From positions 1 to 35,388 of the forward strand of contig JAGPDB010000020.1 in NCBI GenBank assembly GCA_018057765.1: 35,388 nt of DNA, read 5' to 3'. The stretch is from Acidimicrobiia bacterium (GTDB taxonomy: Bacteria; Actinomycetota; Acidimicrobiia; IMCC26256; JAGPDB01). Positions 9,450 to 17,722 of this stretch are shown one piece after another. How positions within the stretch are numbered: position 1 is the stretch's first letter; each line of letters begins with the position of its first letter. Position numbers and translations under genes: made by a program. The notes beneath the pieces are model-generated. The model searched no databases and was not told the DNA's origin. It saw only the letters and a program-made list of their open reading frames with translations.

Positions 9450-10007
9450 ATGTTTAATTCAATAGATAAAATACGTACACTTGGAGATCCAGTCTTAAAA
9501 GTACGCTGTAGTGAGATAACGGAATTCTCAAAGTCAGATGAAGACTTAGCCTTAAAAATGATAAAGATTTTGGCCAAAGATAAAAAAGGTATTGGGCTAG
9601 CAGCTAATCAAATAGGTATTAAAAAGCGTATTGTCGTCGTTGAAAGTGATCATCTGAATATTCCAGAACCAGTATTAATAAACCCTGAAATACATGATTC
9701 ATCAGAGCTATGGGAATATGAAGAAGGGTGTCTATCTATACCTGGTTTTTATTTTCCGATACTTAGACCAAAGCTGATACATCTAACTGCGCAACGATTA
9801 GATGGCACTAAGTTTGAATTAGAGCTAGATGTCATTGAGGCGCGCTTAATGTTGCACGAAATAGATCACCTCAATGGACTTTGTATGTTTGATAATATCC
9901 CTAAAGAAGAAATGGCTTTTGCCCAAGAGATTTATTCAGAAGTACAAGCAGGTATGGAATGTCGAACCTATAGTCGTGGTCGCGACGACGAGGATTATGA
10001 ACTATAA
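9450..10007 (+). CDS. def: Peptide deformylase
   Basis: This metalloenzyme removes the N-formyl group from nascent proteins. The 185 residues contain all three family motifs: GIGLAANQIG (about 49-58), EEGCLS with metal ligand C94, and HEIDH with ligands H136 and H140 and catalytic E137. AAGGAA upstream of the ATG supports the start. The C-terminal 20 residues are charged and variable. The gene converges with an uncharacterised gene across 48 bp containing a small hairpin. It sits near ribosomal protein genes, in keeping with a translation role. Confidence 0.95.
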   Translation: MFNSIDKIRTLGDPVLKVRCSEITEFSKSDEDLALKMIKILAKDKKGIGLAANQIGIKKRIVVVESDHLNIPEPVLINPEIHDSSELWEYEEGCLSIPGFYFPILRPKLIHLTAQRLDGTKFELELDVIEARLMLHEIDHLNGLCMFDNIPKEEMAFAQEIYSEVQAGMECRTYSRGRDDEDYEL

Positions 10008-10032
10008 AAATCAAAAAGAATATTATGTCGAA

Positions 10033-10051
10033 AATATTGATCTACAATATT
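10033..10051. repeat. Inverted repeat between convergent genes
   Basis: AATATTG (10033-10039) and CAATATT (10045-10051) are perfect 7-bp arms around a 5-nt loop. They lie midway between the def stop and the stop of the converging gene. The stem is AT-only apart from one G-C pair and has no clear T-tract on either strand. At best it is a weak bidirectional terminator. Confidence 0.35.
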
Positions 10052-10055
10052 GGAT

Positions 10056-10547
10056 TTAACTTATTCCAGTTGTTAGACCCATGGCTATTAAAGGAAGATG
10101 TTTATCAGCCAAAGCATTAGTTATTACACCCGTACATATCTGTGGTATTGCTTCTTCTGGAACATTCCTTATTGAAGTAACCAGTCCTCCTCCTCCTTGT
10201 AGAATCGCTCTTGCAGCTAACAATTCTTCAATATCGAAAAGGCTAACATCCCATGCGCCTGAGGGATCATTAGGATCAAGCGTATGGGCTCTATAGCTTG
10301 GCTTCTCAATATTAGGGTTTGTTTCACGCAATCTATATTCAACAGGTGAACCATTAACAAATGCTTTAAAAGTAAGAATCCGGGCTCCGTTATTCACTTC
10401 AAGCCTAACATCGGTTACTTCAGGGAGAACTTTTACATTTGCAATAGCATCAACAACACGATTTGCAGCATGTAATGGAAATTCTCTTACAGCACCTGCA
10501 ATACCTGAAATTGCATTGAACGGATTGACAAATTTTCTAACTTGCAT
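10056..10547 (-). CDS. Conserved-looking hypothetical protein
   Basis: I do not recognise the family. The ATG at 10547 (163 residues) is preferred because AGGGGG stands a few bases upstream; an upstream ATG at 10595 in the same frame has no such site. There is no signal peptide or transmembrane segment. The N-terminal part (about 1-45) looks helical. The middle (about 45-85) alternates hydrophobic and polar residues like beta strands (DVRLEV, RILTFKAFV, VEYRL). A Gly-rich turn GGGG near residue 120 precedes a helical tail. Codon use resembles its neighbours. A 7-bp inverted repeat lies 12-34 nt upstream of the start and could be an operator. It converges on def and is followed downstream by no other gene on its strand. 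Confidence 0.65.
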   Translation of the reverse strand: MQVRKFVNPFNAISGIAGAVREFPLHAANRVVDAIANVKVLPEVTDVRLEVNNGARILTFKAFVNGSPVEYRLRETNPNIEKPSYRAHTLDPNDPSGAWDVSLFDIEELLAARAILQGGGGLVTSIRNVPEEAIPQICTGVITNALADKHLPLIAMGLTTGIS

Positions 10548-10558
10548 ATTTCCCCCTA

Positions 10559-10581
10559 TGAAGTAAGTACATCCTACTTCA
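10559..10581. promoter_or_regulatory. Inverted repeat upstream of the hypothetical gene
   Basis: TGAAGTA (10559-10565) and TACTTCA (10575-10581) form a perfect 7-bp dyad with a 9-nt spacer. It lies just upstream of the ribosome-binding site of the minus-strand gene starting at 10547. Its position suits an operator or a leader hairpin. No known regulator motif was recognised. Confidence 0.3.
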
Positions 10582-10609
10582 AGAAAATTGTGCAATAGTT
10601 AAATTTCCA

Positions 10610-10634
10610 TAAAAAAACAGGGCCTAAGCCCTGT
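10610..10634 (-). terminator. Rho-independent terminator of rpmB-rpmG
   Basis: On the minus strand ACAGGGC-TTAG-GCCCTGT forms a 7-bp, 4-nt-loop hairpin (10617-10634). It is followed directly by a run of seven T (10611-10617 on the plus strand as A). It starts 25 nt beyond the rpmG stop. This is a textbook intrinsic terminator. Confidence 0.85.
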
Positions 10635-10658
10635 AATTAGATTAAATATTAATAAATA

Positions 10659-10823
10659 CTATTTTTCTTCTTTAAACATTACATGTTTGCGTAGTTTTGG
10701 ATCATATTTCATCATCTCAAGACGCTCACGTGAATTATTTTTATTTTTCTTAGTGTAATAAGTGAAACCGCTACCTTCTGTAGAACGTAACTTCACCAAG
10801 ATTCGTTTCATATTTTTTGCCAT
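10659..10823 (-). CDS. rpmG: 50S ribosomal protein L33 (zinc-free type)
   Basis: A 54-residue basic protein beginning MAKNMKRILVKLRSTEGSGF and containing YYTKKNKNN and the end motif LRKHVMFKEEK, all typical of bacterial L33. No cysteine is present, so this is the C-minus form lacking the two CxxC zinc knuckles. The start lies 21 nt after the rpmB stop and a strong terminator follows, so rpmB-rpmG form a two-gene operon. The gene is too short to stand out by length alone; the call rests on direct translation and motif match. Confidence 0.92.
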   Translation of the reverse strand: MAKNMKRILVKLRSTEGSGFTYYTKKNKNNSRERLEMMKYDPKLRKHVMFKEEK

Positions 10824-10844
10824 AATGCACCAATCAATCTAAAT

Positions 10845-11081
10845 TTATATTTTTTCGCCGCGTTTACGCATCTCTGCTAGAACAGATTCGATACCACGTT
10901 TGTTAATAATTTTGATACCTTTTGCAGAAACAGTCAGTTTTACGAAACGATTTTCACTAGGTACAAAAAATTTCTTCTTTTGGATATTAGGACGAAACCA
11001 TCTGTTAGTACGAATGTGTGAGTGAGACACATTTTTACCAGTAGTTGGTTTTTTGCCTGTTACTTGGCATACTCCACTCAT
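10845..11081 (-). CDS. rpmB: 50S ribosomal protein L28 (zinc-free type)
   Basis: A 78-residue L28 with [20 protein letters not shown], the [11 protein letters not shown] block and the C-terminal [15 protein letters not shown] single cysteine (C5) remains, so the zinc-binding CxxC pairs of the C-plus form are absent. AAGGAAA precedes the ATG. In several actinobacteria the C-minus L28/L33 pair is under Zur control. Here a 21-bp palindrome covers a possible -10 box upstream, which would allow repression, although it is not a good match to the Zur consensus as I know it. It is the first gene of the rpmB-rpmG operon. Confidence 0.93.
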   Translation of the reverse strand: MSGVCQVTGKKPTTGKNVSHSHIRTNRWFRPNIQKKKFFVPSENRFVKLTVSAKGIKIINKRGIESVLAEMRKRGEKI

Positions 11082-11111
11082 GTACTTTCCTTCCCAGGAT
11101 AATTAAATATT

Positions 11112-11132
11112 GTGATTTGTATTCTAAATCAC
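11112..11132. promoter_or_regulatory. 21-bp palindrome over the rpmB promoter region
   Basis: GTGATTT (11112-11118) and AAATCAC (11126-11132) are perfect 7-bp arms with a 7-nt spacer, 30-51 bp upstream of rpmB. On the minus strand the spacer and arm contain TAGAAT (11126-11121), a plausible -10 box, so a dimeric protein bound here would block transcription. A leader hairpin is the alternative. The cognate factor is not identified. Confidence 0.45.
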
Positions 11133-11192
11133 GAGGTCTTATATTCTAGCCCGAAAGGGGTACTCTCGCGCCAGTCGTATGGTTATCTTATT

Positions 11193-12029
11193 TTAAGATA
11201 CATTTGTTGGATCCCAACAAGTACGATAATTCCTTTCCAAATCAGCAATCATAGACAAATCTTCAGGATCTAACTTAAAATCAAAAACATCGATATTCTC
11301 AATAATACGTGATGGTGTAGACGATTTTGGAATAACGACAAGATTCATCTCTAAGCACCATTTGATCATAATTTGAGCAGTAGTTTTATTATGCTTAGCA
11401 GCAATTTTGACTAAAACCTCATTATCTAAACCATTTCCATGAGCAAGAGGTGAATATGCTTCAATTAAAATGTCATTTTCTGCACAATAATCTCGTAGTT
11501 CTTTTTGCTGTAAATATACATGAATCTCAACTTGGTTAATTGCTGGTTTAACATCGCATTCTCTTAATAATTCTTCCAAATGTTTGATTGTATAGTTACT
11601 TACGCCTATTGATTTAGCTTTACCTGATTCGAGTATTTCTTGCATTCTCGTCCATGCCGGACGACGGAGTTCCGTTACTGGGAAATGAACTAGAAATAAA
11701 TCCACATAATCTGTTTGGAGATTTTCTAATGAGATTTCAAATGAAGGCCAAACGTGTTTAAAATATTGATTATCATTCCATAGTTTTGTCGTTATAAACA
11801 GGTCTTCTCGTTTTAAGTTGGGAATAGTTTTATAGCCAGTTTGTAACGCTGCACCTAAAATTTCTTCATTGCAATATGTTTGCGCCGTATCAAAGTGTCG
11901 ATATCCACACTCTAAGGCGGTTGCTATAGCTTTGTTACATATTTCTTCATCTTTATTTTCCCACATACCAAGGCCTATTTGGTCGATTTCTAATCCATTG
12001 TTCATTTTTCTTAACGGTGCAGTTGTCAT
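11193..12029 (-). CDS. Aldo/keto reductase
   Basis: An NAD(P)H-dependent oxidoreductase of the AKR superfamily with the normal TIM-barrel length (278 residues). The catalytic tetrad is complete: D47 and Y52 (FDTAQTY), K82 (TTKLW) and H115 (LVHFP). NADPH-phosphate contacts are suggested by the C-terminal IPKSSTPSRIIENI. The architecture is closest to the prokaryotic 2,5-diketo-gluconate reductase-like AKR5 group; the true substrate cannot be read. AGGAAAGAGA upstream of the ATG is a good ribosome-binding site. The gene is divergent from the catalase across 262 bp, which suggests a shared stress-linked promoter region. A 7-bp hairpin overlaps its stop (11184-11200) but has no T-tract. Confidence 0.9.
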   Translation of the reverse strand: MTTAPLRKMNNGLEIDQIGLGMWENKDEEICNKAIATALECGYRHFDTAQTYCNEEILGAALQTGYKTIPNLKREDLFITTKLWNDNQYFKHVWPSFEISLENLQTDYVDLFLVHFPVTELRRPAWTRMQEILESGKAKSIGVSNYTIKHLEELLRECDVKPAINQVEIHVYLQQKELRDYCAENDILIEAYSPLAHGNGLDNEVLVKIAAKHNKTTAQIMIKWCLEMNLVVIPKSSTPSRIIENIDVFDFKLDPEDLSMIADLERNYRTCWDPTNVS

Positions 12030-12291
12030 TTTTGTCTCTTTCCTAATTCAAATACTTAATTAACTATAGCTTTATTTTGGCTTAGATTAAAAAACGTTCA
12101 ATTTATTCCCAGTTTCAACTTAAAAAGCATCTGAAAACTCCTTTATATCAAGAATTAATATCTTTATATCTACAATCCTGAATATATCTTAACATCCACT
12201 ATTAATATTAGAAATTAATTTAAAATCTATATGAAAACTATTTAAGTAAATTAGATCTAAGAATTTTAGAATTGTATATGGAGGATTCAAT
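12030..12291. promoter_or_regulatory. Divergent promoter region, aldo/keto reductase and catalase
   Basis: This very AT-rich 262-bp region must hold the promoters of both genes. A 10-bp perfect palindrome TTAGATCTAA (12251-12260) and a possible -10 TAGAAT (12267-12272) precede the catalase GGAGG site (12280-12284). I see no clear PerR, FurA or OxyR consensus. Confidence 0.4.
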
Positions 12292-13758
12292 ATGGAAATT
12301 AAAGATGAGAAAAATCTCACTACTGCTACTGGAACTCCAGTAGTCGACAATCAAAATGCTATGACAGCTGGTCCAAGAGGGCCCATGTTGCTGCAAGATG
12401 TTTGGTTTTTGGAAAAACTTGCACATTTCGACAGGGAAGTAATCCCAGAAAGAAGAATGCATGCAAAAGGATCTGGAGCTTTTGGAACTTTTACTGTTAC
12501 AAAAGATATTTCAAAATATTCAAAAGCAAAGATTTTTTCACAAATAGGTAAAAAAACTGAGATGTTTGCACGATTTTCTACAGTAGCAGGTGAAAGAGGT
12601 GCAGCCGATGCGGAACGAGATATTCGCGGTTTCGCAATGAAGTTTTATACCGAGGAAGGTAACTGGGATTTGGTCGGAAATAATACTCCAGTATTTTTCC
12701 TTAGAGACCCTTTAAAGTTTCCTGATCTAAATCATGCAGTAAAACGTGATCCTAGAACTAATTTAAGAAGCGCTAAAAACAATTGGGATTTCTGGACTTT
12801 ACTACCCGAAGCACTTCATCAAATTACTATTACGATGAGCGAAAGAGGAATCCCCCAATCCTATAGAAACATGCACGGCTTCGGTAGCCATACTTTCAGT
12901 ATGATCAATGCTGATAATGAACGCGTGTGGGTTAAATTTCATCTTGTAAATCAACAGGGGATTAAGAATCTTACTGATGAGCAAGCAGCAGCAATAATTG
13001 CAGACGATCGTGAAAGCCATCAACGCGATCTTTATGAAGCTATCGAACGTGGAGAATTTCCGCGTTGGAATATGGCTATACAGGTTATGACACAAGAACA
13101 GGCTAATGAGTTGGAATATAATCCATTCGATTTAACCAAGGTTTGGTACAAGAAGGACTTTCCTCTAATTGAAGTTGGCTATTTTGAACTCAACCGAAAT
13201 TCTGATAACTATTTTGCAGATGTTGAACAGGCAGCATTCAACCCAGCAAATGTAGTTCCTGGTATTGGCTTCTCGCCTGACAAGATGCTTCAAGGGAGAC
13301 TTTTTTCATATGGTGATGCTCAAAGATACAGGCTTGGTGTTAATAATAGTCAGATTCCGGTTAATGCCGCACAGTGTCCAGTAAATAGTTTTCATCGTGA
13401 CGGACAAATGAGAGTTAATAATAACAGTGGAGGCACTATAGGTTATGAACCAAACAGCTATGGTCAATGGCAAGAGCAGTCCGAATCCAAAGAACCTCCT
13501 TTGCCGATCAAAGGTGACGCATATAACTGGAACTTTAGAGAAGATGACGATGATTATTATACTCAGCCAAGAAAATTATTTAATTTAATGCCATTAGAGC
13601 AACAAAAAGTATTGTTTGAAAATACTGCACGGGCAATGGGTGATGCTCCTAAAGAAATTAGGATTAGGCATATTTCAAATTGTCTCAAGGCCGATATTGC
13701 TTATGGTCAAGGGGTAGCCGATGCACTTGGGATACCAGTGGTAGAGGTCAGTAAATAG
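12292..13758 (+). CDS. katA: Monofunctional haem catalase (small-subunit type)
   Basis: Catalase converts hydrogen peroxide to water and oxygen. At 488 residues it has the small-subunit length and lacks the extra C-terminal flavodoxin-like domain of large catalases. Catalytic H57 lies in [12 protein letters not shown], the partner asparagine in VGNNTPVFF (N130/N131), and the proximal haem ligand Y340 in [12 protein letters not shown]. The [10 protein letters not shown] signature is also present. GGAGG 7 nt before the ATG gives a strong ribosome-binding site. The N-terminal 20 residues ([18 protein letters not shown]) match the clade-3 NADPH-binding catalases. No signal peptide is seen, so it is cytoplasmic. 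The symbol katA is used by family convention. Confidence 0.95.
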   Translation: MEIKDEKNLTTATGTPVVDNQNAMTAGPRGPMLLQDVWFLEKLAHFDREVIPERRMHAKGSGAFGTFTVTKDISKYSKAKIFSQIGKKTEMFARFSTVAGERGAADAERDIRGFAMKFYTEEGNWDLVGNNTPVFFLRDPLKFPDLNHAVKRDPRTNLRSAKNNWDFWTLLPEALHQITITMSERGIPQSYRNMHGFGSHTFSMINADNERVWVKFHLVNQQGIKNLTDEQAAAIIADDRESHQRDLYEAIERGEFPRWNMAIQVMTQEQANELEYNPFDLTKVWYKKDFPLIEVGYFELNRNSDNYFADVEQAAFNPANVVPGIGFSPDKMLQGRLFSYGDAQRYRLGVNNSQIPVNAAQCPVNSFHRDGQMRVNNNSGGTIGYEPNSYGQWQEQSESKEPPLPIKGDAYNWNFREDDDDYYTQPRKLFNLMPLEQQKVLFENTARAMGDAPKEIRIRHISNCLKADIAYGQGVADALGIPVVEVSK

Positions 13759-13794
13759 TATCTAAACCAAAGATCACTAGAGTTTGAACTGAGC

Positions 13795-13800
13795 TATACT
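13795..13800 (+). promoter_or_regulatory. Candidate -10 box of the ATPase gene
   Basis: TATACT ends 3 nt before ATG 13804 and 6 nt before GTG 13807. The 6-7 nt spacing seen at other leaderless genes in the window favours GTG 13807 as the actual first codon. Confidence 0.4.
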
Positions 13801-13803
13801 GAT

Positions 13804-16059
13804 ATGGTGTTTACCCAGGAGATTCTACTAACGAACGAACATACATCTGAGCAAGATTGGCAACGCTTTTTCAATGTTATTGGCACACGTGCAAAGGGGT
13901 TAAAACCAATTGAATTGGAAATCATCTTCGATGGTTCCATTGTCAGGTTTTTTAGTATATCGAAAAAAGATTTAACGCATATTTCGAATGGCTTAGATGG
14001 CTTCTTATTCCAGTCTTTAAATTCTGATGATATGGAAATGTTAAAAACAGCACTAGCTGTAAGAAAGCGCATTTTTGTTAGAATACCAAAATTCGGGACA
14101 ATATTTGACTTAAAAGAAAAATATTTAGTAAAAAAGGGTATTGATTTAAAAGTCGCTAGTTTTAAAATACGACGAATATTTACAAAGTTATTTTGGAAGC
14201 GAGAGTTCATTTTTGATGTCCATGGAATTAAAAAAACTAGTAAAAAACTGTCGAATGTTTTAGTTCCAAAAATACTGGATATAGATTTTTATACAAATTC
14301 TTCGTATATCAAAAGAAGAATTTCTAATTATTTGGATATAGAAAAAACCGCACCTTTTCTCAATACGCGAAACGAAAACCCATTGTTGTCAGTGAACATG
14401 TTTCCGTATTCAACTCGTGAACATTTTTTGAATCTTACTGATTACGAATTTGATAAACATTCATTTATTGTTGGTGCTAGTGGTAGCGGGAAGTCACGCT
14501 TTATCGAACTTCTTGTTGACCGTTTAGGGCAAACGCATCTAAAAAATAACTATAGAGTAATTGTTATTGATCCCCACGATGCATTGCGCGAAAATTTAAT
14601 GCATATACCATCTACTCGGATTTTGAACTTTTCAAAAGAAGGGACATCTTTGTTCCCCGACTCCCAAGCAGATATTACAGCATCTACAGAACTTACATCT
14701 ACACTATTGCTTTCATTGATGGGGTCAACTTCAAATTCTCGATTAGAGAGATTGTTGAGATTCACTACATATGTTCTATTCGTTGCCCAAGCAATGTCAA
14801 TGACGAACCTAAAACGGTTTTTGACAGATTTAGAAGCTAGAACACAAATATTGAATCATGTTAAAGGCTATATTCCTGACAATATCGAACATTTCTTTGG
14901 TTCAGAATTTAACGAAATAAAAACTCAACATTATGTTGAAGCATTCCAGCCGATTGTAGCTCTTATTGATGAGATGGAACTCCAACCAACATTAAGTGCT
15001 GATGGTGATGTTTCGATGTTAAATATTATCGAAGAAAATTTCTTGACAGTATTTTCGTTAAACAAAGTATCAATGGGTGAAAAGGTAGTCAAAACTGTTG
15101 CTGGATTATTAATTCAACAAATATTTTTACTTGCCCAAGCACGAGCATTTAATCAAAAAGTTATTCTTGTAGTTGATGAAGTATCAGTCGTTCAAAATCC
15201 AACGCTTGCTGCAATATTGGCAGAATCCAGGAAATTCGGTATGTCTGTAATTTTGACTCAACAATACTTTGGCCAAGTAGAATCTTCACTACAACAAGCT
15301 ATTTTATCAAATGCAATAAATTATTATGTTTTTAAGGTTTCTGAGGAAGATGCAAGGATCCTTGAGGGCAATGTCTCGATGGAGATACCAAAATCTATTG
15401 TTGAAGCAGAAATGATAAAAGGTTTAACTGAAGCTGATATCCGTGTAAAAATGATGACAGAGCTAAATCCTCGTGAATGCATAGTGCGTGTTGCTGCTGC
15501 AGGACGGGTATTGCCAGCGATTAAAGCTAAGACTATGACTGTTGACTCAGCAACTAAATATTCAAATGGAAACAATATTATTGAGCTGGAAGAGCAGAAT
15601 CGCCAAGTATTACCAGATAAATTTATTTATGCAAAAAAAGAGGGCCAGTATAAGTCTATCGTTGATGAAAAAGCCCAAATTCCAAAAGATATTGTGGAAA
15701 TCTTACCGCAACCATTGCCTCACGGAGAAAATCTAGTTAGTGTAAATTCAACCATTTCGAATTTGTCTGAATCACATGAACCAGATGAACTTTTAACAAT
15801 TCAAGAACCTAGCGAGTTGCGATCTAATTCAAATTTGCCCCCAAATATTTTACAGCATAGAAGTGTAAGAGAGAGTTTGGGTTCAAGTCCTGAAAAGCCA
15901 CTTAATATGGCTCAGGTCTTAGCTACTCAGTCATCGTCTCGTATACCTATTAAAGAAAAACTTGTAGAGATAGATAAAGAAATAAAAAAGAACGATACAA
16001 AAATAAAAGTCCCATTAAAACCATATATATTTGAACAAGATAATGACCAAGAAAATTGA
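13804..16059 (+). CDS. HerA/VirD4-like P-loop ATPase of unknown role
   Basis: A 751-residue protein with an uncharacterised N-terminal region (about 1-200, basic in the middle) and a RecA-like motor of the HerA/FtsK/VirD4 group. A disordered, polar tail covers about 575-751. Walker A is GASGSGKS (224-231), an IDPHD stretch follows near 258, and Walker B is VILVVDE with D458/E459. ESRKFGMSVILTQQ near 475-490 is the usual HerA/TraG/VirD4 sensor region. Such motors move DNA or protein substrates; nothing shows which applies here. No transmembrane segment is evident. The start is ATG 13804 or GTG 13807, the latter matching leaderless spacing. The next gene begins 7 nt after its stop with its own GAGGA site, implying joint function. 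No relaxase, VirB4 or pilin gene is nearby, so a full conjugation system is not indicated. Confidence 0.75.
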   Translation: MVFTQEILLTNEHTSEQDWQRFFNVIGTRAKGLKPIELEIIFDGSIVRFFSISKKDLTHISNGLDGFLFQSLNSDDMEMLKTALAVRKRIFVRIPKFGTIFDLKEKYLVKKGIDLKVASFKIRRIFTKLFWKREFIFDVHGIKKTSKKLSNVLVPKILDIDFYTNSSYIKRRISNYLDIEKTAPFLNTRNENPLLSVNMFPYSTREHFLNLTDYEFDKHSFIVGASGSGKSRFIELLVDRLGQTHLKNNYRVIVIDPHDALRENLMHIPSTRILNFSKEGTSLFPDSQADITASTELTSTLLLSLMGSTSNSRLERLLRFTTYVLFVAQAMSMTNLKRFLTDLEARTQILNHVKGYIPDNIEHFFGSEFNEIKTQHYVEAFQPIVALIDEMELQPTLSADGDVSMLNIIEENFLTVFSLNKVSMGEKVVKTVAGLLIQQIFLLAQARAFNQKVILVVDEVSVVQNPTLAAILAESRKFGMSVILTQQYFGQVESSLQQAILSNAINYYVFKVSEEDARILEGNVSMEIPKSIVEAEMIKGLTEADIRVKMMTELNPRECIVRVAAAGRVLPAIKAKTMTVDSATKYSNGNNIIELEEQNRQVLPDKFIYAKKEGQYKSIVDEKAQIPKDIVEILPQPLPHGENLVSVNSTISNLSESHEPDELLTIQEPSELRSNSNLPPNILQHRSVRESLGSSPEKPLNMAQVLATQSSSRIPIKEKLVEIDKEIKKNDTKIKVPLKPYIFEQDNDQEN

Positions 16060-16066
16060 GGACTCA

Positions 16067-16762
16067 ATGTTAGAACAAGCACAATATATTTTAGATAAAG
16101 TCATTGGGCAAATAACTGGTTTTGAAAACCCGATGAACGTAGAACAATTTTTAGCCAAATATGCATTTGATGTTAGATTGCCCTCACCTGTAAATGACTC
16201 AATTACTGGAGAGGTGACATGGGCACAATCAACGAATCCATCAAAATTTATAACATTAAATAATGCGAGAAAACGAGTCGATGTTGATGAATTTATGATT
16301 GCACCTAGACCATTAAACTCGATGACAGATATTTTAAATGCTTGGCAAGAAACAAATTATACTTCAACAGAAAGACAAATAGACTCTATAGATATTTTTG
16401 AATGTGACAATATTTATAATTCACAAAATATCTATAGGTCCCAAGACATTCATAATTCTAAACATGTGTTATTTAGCGATAGCGCATTGACGAGCGAATA
16501 CATTGTCGCTCAACAAAGGTCACATAACTGCTTTTATTGTGCACGAATAGAAGACTCGAAAGATTGTTCAGAGAGTTTTAATGTTTCATGGTCTTCATCT
16601 ATTGTAAAATCGGCCTTTATTCATGATTGTTATGATATGTTCGAATGTCTATTTTGTTCTCATTTAGCAGGAAAAAAATATTGTGTTGCCAATATACAAT
16701 TAACACAAGAGCAATATTTACCTATAAAAGAAATGGTAATGCGCTGGATATTAGGTAACTAG
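16067..16762 (+). CDS. Cys-containing hexapeptide-repeat (probable beta-helix) protein
   Basis: A 231-residue protein paired with the upstream ATPase. ATG 16067 is chosen because GAGGA (16058-16062) precedes it; ATG 16043 or TTG 16031 would add 8 or 12 residues inside the ATPase reading frame. Residues 1-100 are globular. From about 106 to 207 the chain shows a roughly six-residue periodicity of short polar turns (IYNSQN, IYRSQD, IHNSKH, then NCFYCA, KDCSES, FECLFC), as in solenoid beta-helices, with several cysteines. It ends in a motif of the form C-x2-C-x4-GKKYC followed by QLTQEQY. From memory, proteins ending in a similar LRxKxYCxxNxQYxxEEY motif occur in Patescibacteria near HerA-like ATPases. 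No function is known to me. Confidence 0.65.
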   Translation: MLEQAQYILDKVIGQITGFENPMNVEQFLAKYAFDVRLPSPVNDSITGEVTWAQSTNPSKFITLNNARKRVDVDEFMIAPRPLNSMTDILNAWQETNYTSTERQIDSIDIFECDNIYNSQNIYRSQDIHNSKHVLFSDSALTSEYIVAQQRSHNCFYCARIEDSKDCSESFNVSWSSSIVKSAFIHDCYDMFECLFCSHLAGKKYCVANIQLTQEQYLPIKEMVMRWILGN

Positions 16763-16964
16763 CTGAGAATCTGAAATATATCCAAAGGCTTTATCTTTAG
16801 ATATCAAGCTATCTGGGTTATATATAGTGAGTTGGCATAAGATAGAGCTATTGTGCGAGAATATACCTTCGGTTTTTCTAATAGAATCCATAACTGATTT
16901 AAACAGAAACTCTGACCACCAGCTTATGCAAAGTGCTTTGCTGGCCCCATATATTGGAGTAATA

Positions 16965-17651
16965 ATGAAAAAAGATATTCATCCCGAATACCGCGACGTT
17001 GTTTTCAGCGACGCATCTGCAGATTTTAAATTCATCACACGTTCAACAGTTGTTGCAAAAGACACAATAGAGCTTGATGGAAAAACATACCCGCATGTAC
17101 AAGTAGATATTTCGTCTGAGAGCCACCCATTCTTTACAGGTAAGATGAAATTTGTTGATACAGCTGGTCGAGTTGAGAAATTCCAAAACAAATTTAGTAA
17201 AACTATGAAAGAGCAGAAGAAAGCTAAAGCTGCTGCTGCTGAACAGGCGATACTTGATAAAGCTGCAGCTGATGTAGAACGTGCTGCTGAAAAAATCGCT
17301 AAAGCGCAAGCTAAAGAGATTGAAGATGCAAAGCGCGCTAAAGCTAAAGCTGCTGCTGAAAAGAAAAAAGCTCGTGAAGAGAAGAAAGTTGCAGATGCAA
17401 AAGCTGCAAAAGCTGCAAAAGAGAATCCTGAAAAACAAGAAACTCCAAAGGCACAAGATACTAAAGCAGAAACTGAAGCTTCGAATGAAGCACCAATAAT
17501 GGAAACTTCACCTGCTAGCGAAACTGAAGCTGAAAAAGCTGAAGGTACTAGCGAAGAAGTTCCAGCTGCTACTGCGATTGAACCTTTAACGCAAGAAGAA
17601 GAAGCAGCACATGCAGCGAAAGCAGAAGCAAAAGAAGCTCCAAAAGCTTAA
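16965..17651 (+). CDS. rpmE2: 50S ribosomal protein L31 type B with long charged C-terminal tail
   Basis: Residues 1-80 are a type B (zinc-free) L31: [31 protein letters not shown] and [13 protein letters not shown] 16965 is chosen because GGAG (16956-16959) stands 5 nt upstream and the L31 family starts exactly here; the frame stays open further upstream to 16827 but that part has no family match. The family usually ends near residue 85. Here an extra 140 or so residues follow: first Lys/Ala/Glu-rich, helical and basic (about 85-150), then acidic and Glu/Ala/Pro-rich (about 150-228). The tail coding region contains internal repeats of Ala/Lys codons. purA follows after 71 bp on the same strand. 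Confidence 0.9.
   Translation: MKKDIHPEYRDVVFSDASADFKFITRSTVVAKDTIELDGKTYPHVQVDISSESHPFFTGKMKFVDTAGRVEKFQNKFSKTMKEQKKAKAAAAEQAILDKAAADVERAAEKIAKAQAKEIEDAKRAKAKAAAEKKKAREEKKVADAKAAKAAKENPEKQETPKAQDTKAETEASNEAPIMETSPASETEAEKAEGTSEEVPAATAIEPLTQEEEAAHAAKAEAKEAPKA
17219..17369. repeat. Internal Lys/Ala codon repeats in the L31 tail
   Basis: The string GCTAAAGCTGCTGCTG occurs twice, near 17223 and 17342, within a run of similar Ala/Lys codons. It encodes repeated KAKAAAAE-like segments. The pattern suggests that the tail grew by slippage or local duplication. Confidence 0.6.
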
Positions 17652-17722
17652 ACCCATCAAGTAGTTCTGCGCTGAATTAAGAGCGCTATAGATGATAAAT
17701 TAAAAAGTGAGGTAGGTCGGCT

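Noticed and set aside
9874-10059. A 61-codon plus-strand frame overlapping the end of def
   Set aside because: It lies in another frame of def, has no start signals and reads as a shadow; the def motifs settle the frame.
13804-16762. Conjugative element or type IV secretion locus
   Set aside because: Only one VirD4/HerA-like motor is present; no relaxase, VirB components, integrase, attachment repeats or compositional change were seen.
16827-16964. A 46-codon upstream extension of the L31 gene
   Set aside because: The L31 family begins at [10 protein letters not shown] with a GGAG site just before it; the upstream part has no family resemblance.
17043-17456. A 137-codon minus-strand frame rich in Phe, Ser and Cys opposite the L31 tail
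   Set aside because: It is the mirror of the Lys/Ala/Glu-rich tail codons; its composition is an artefact of the repeat.
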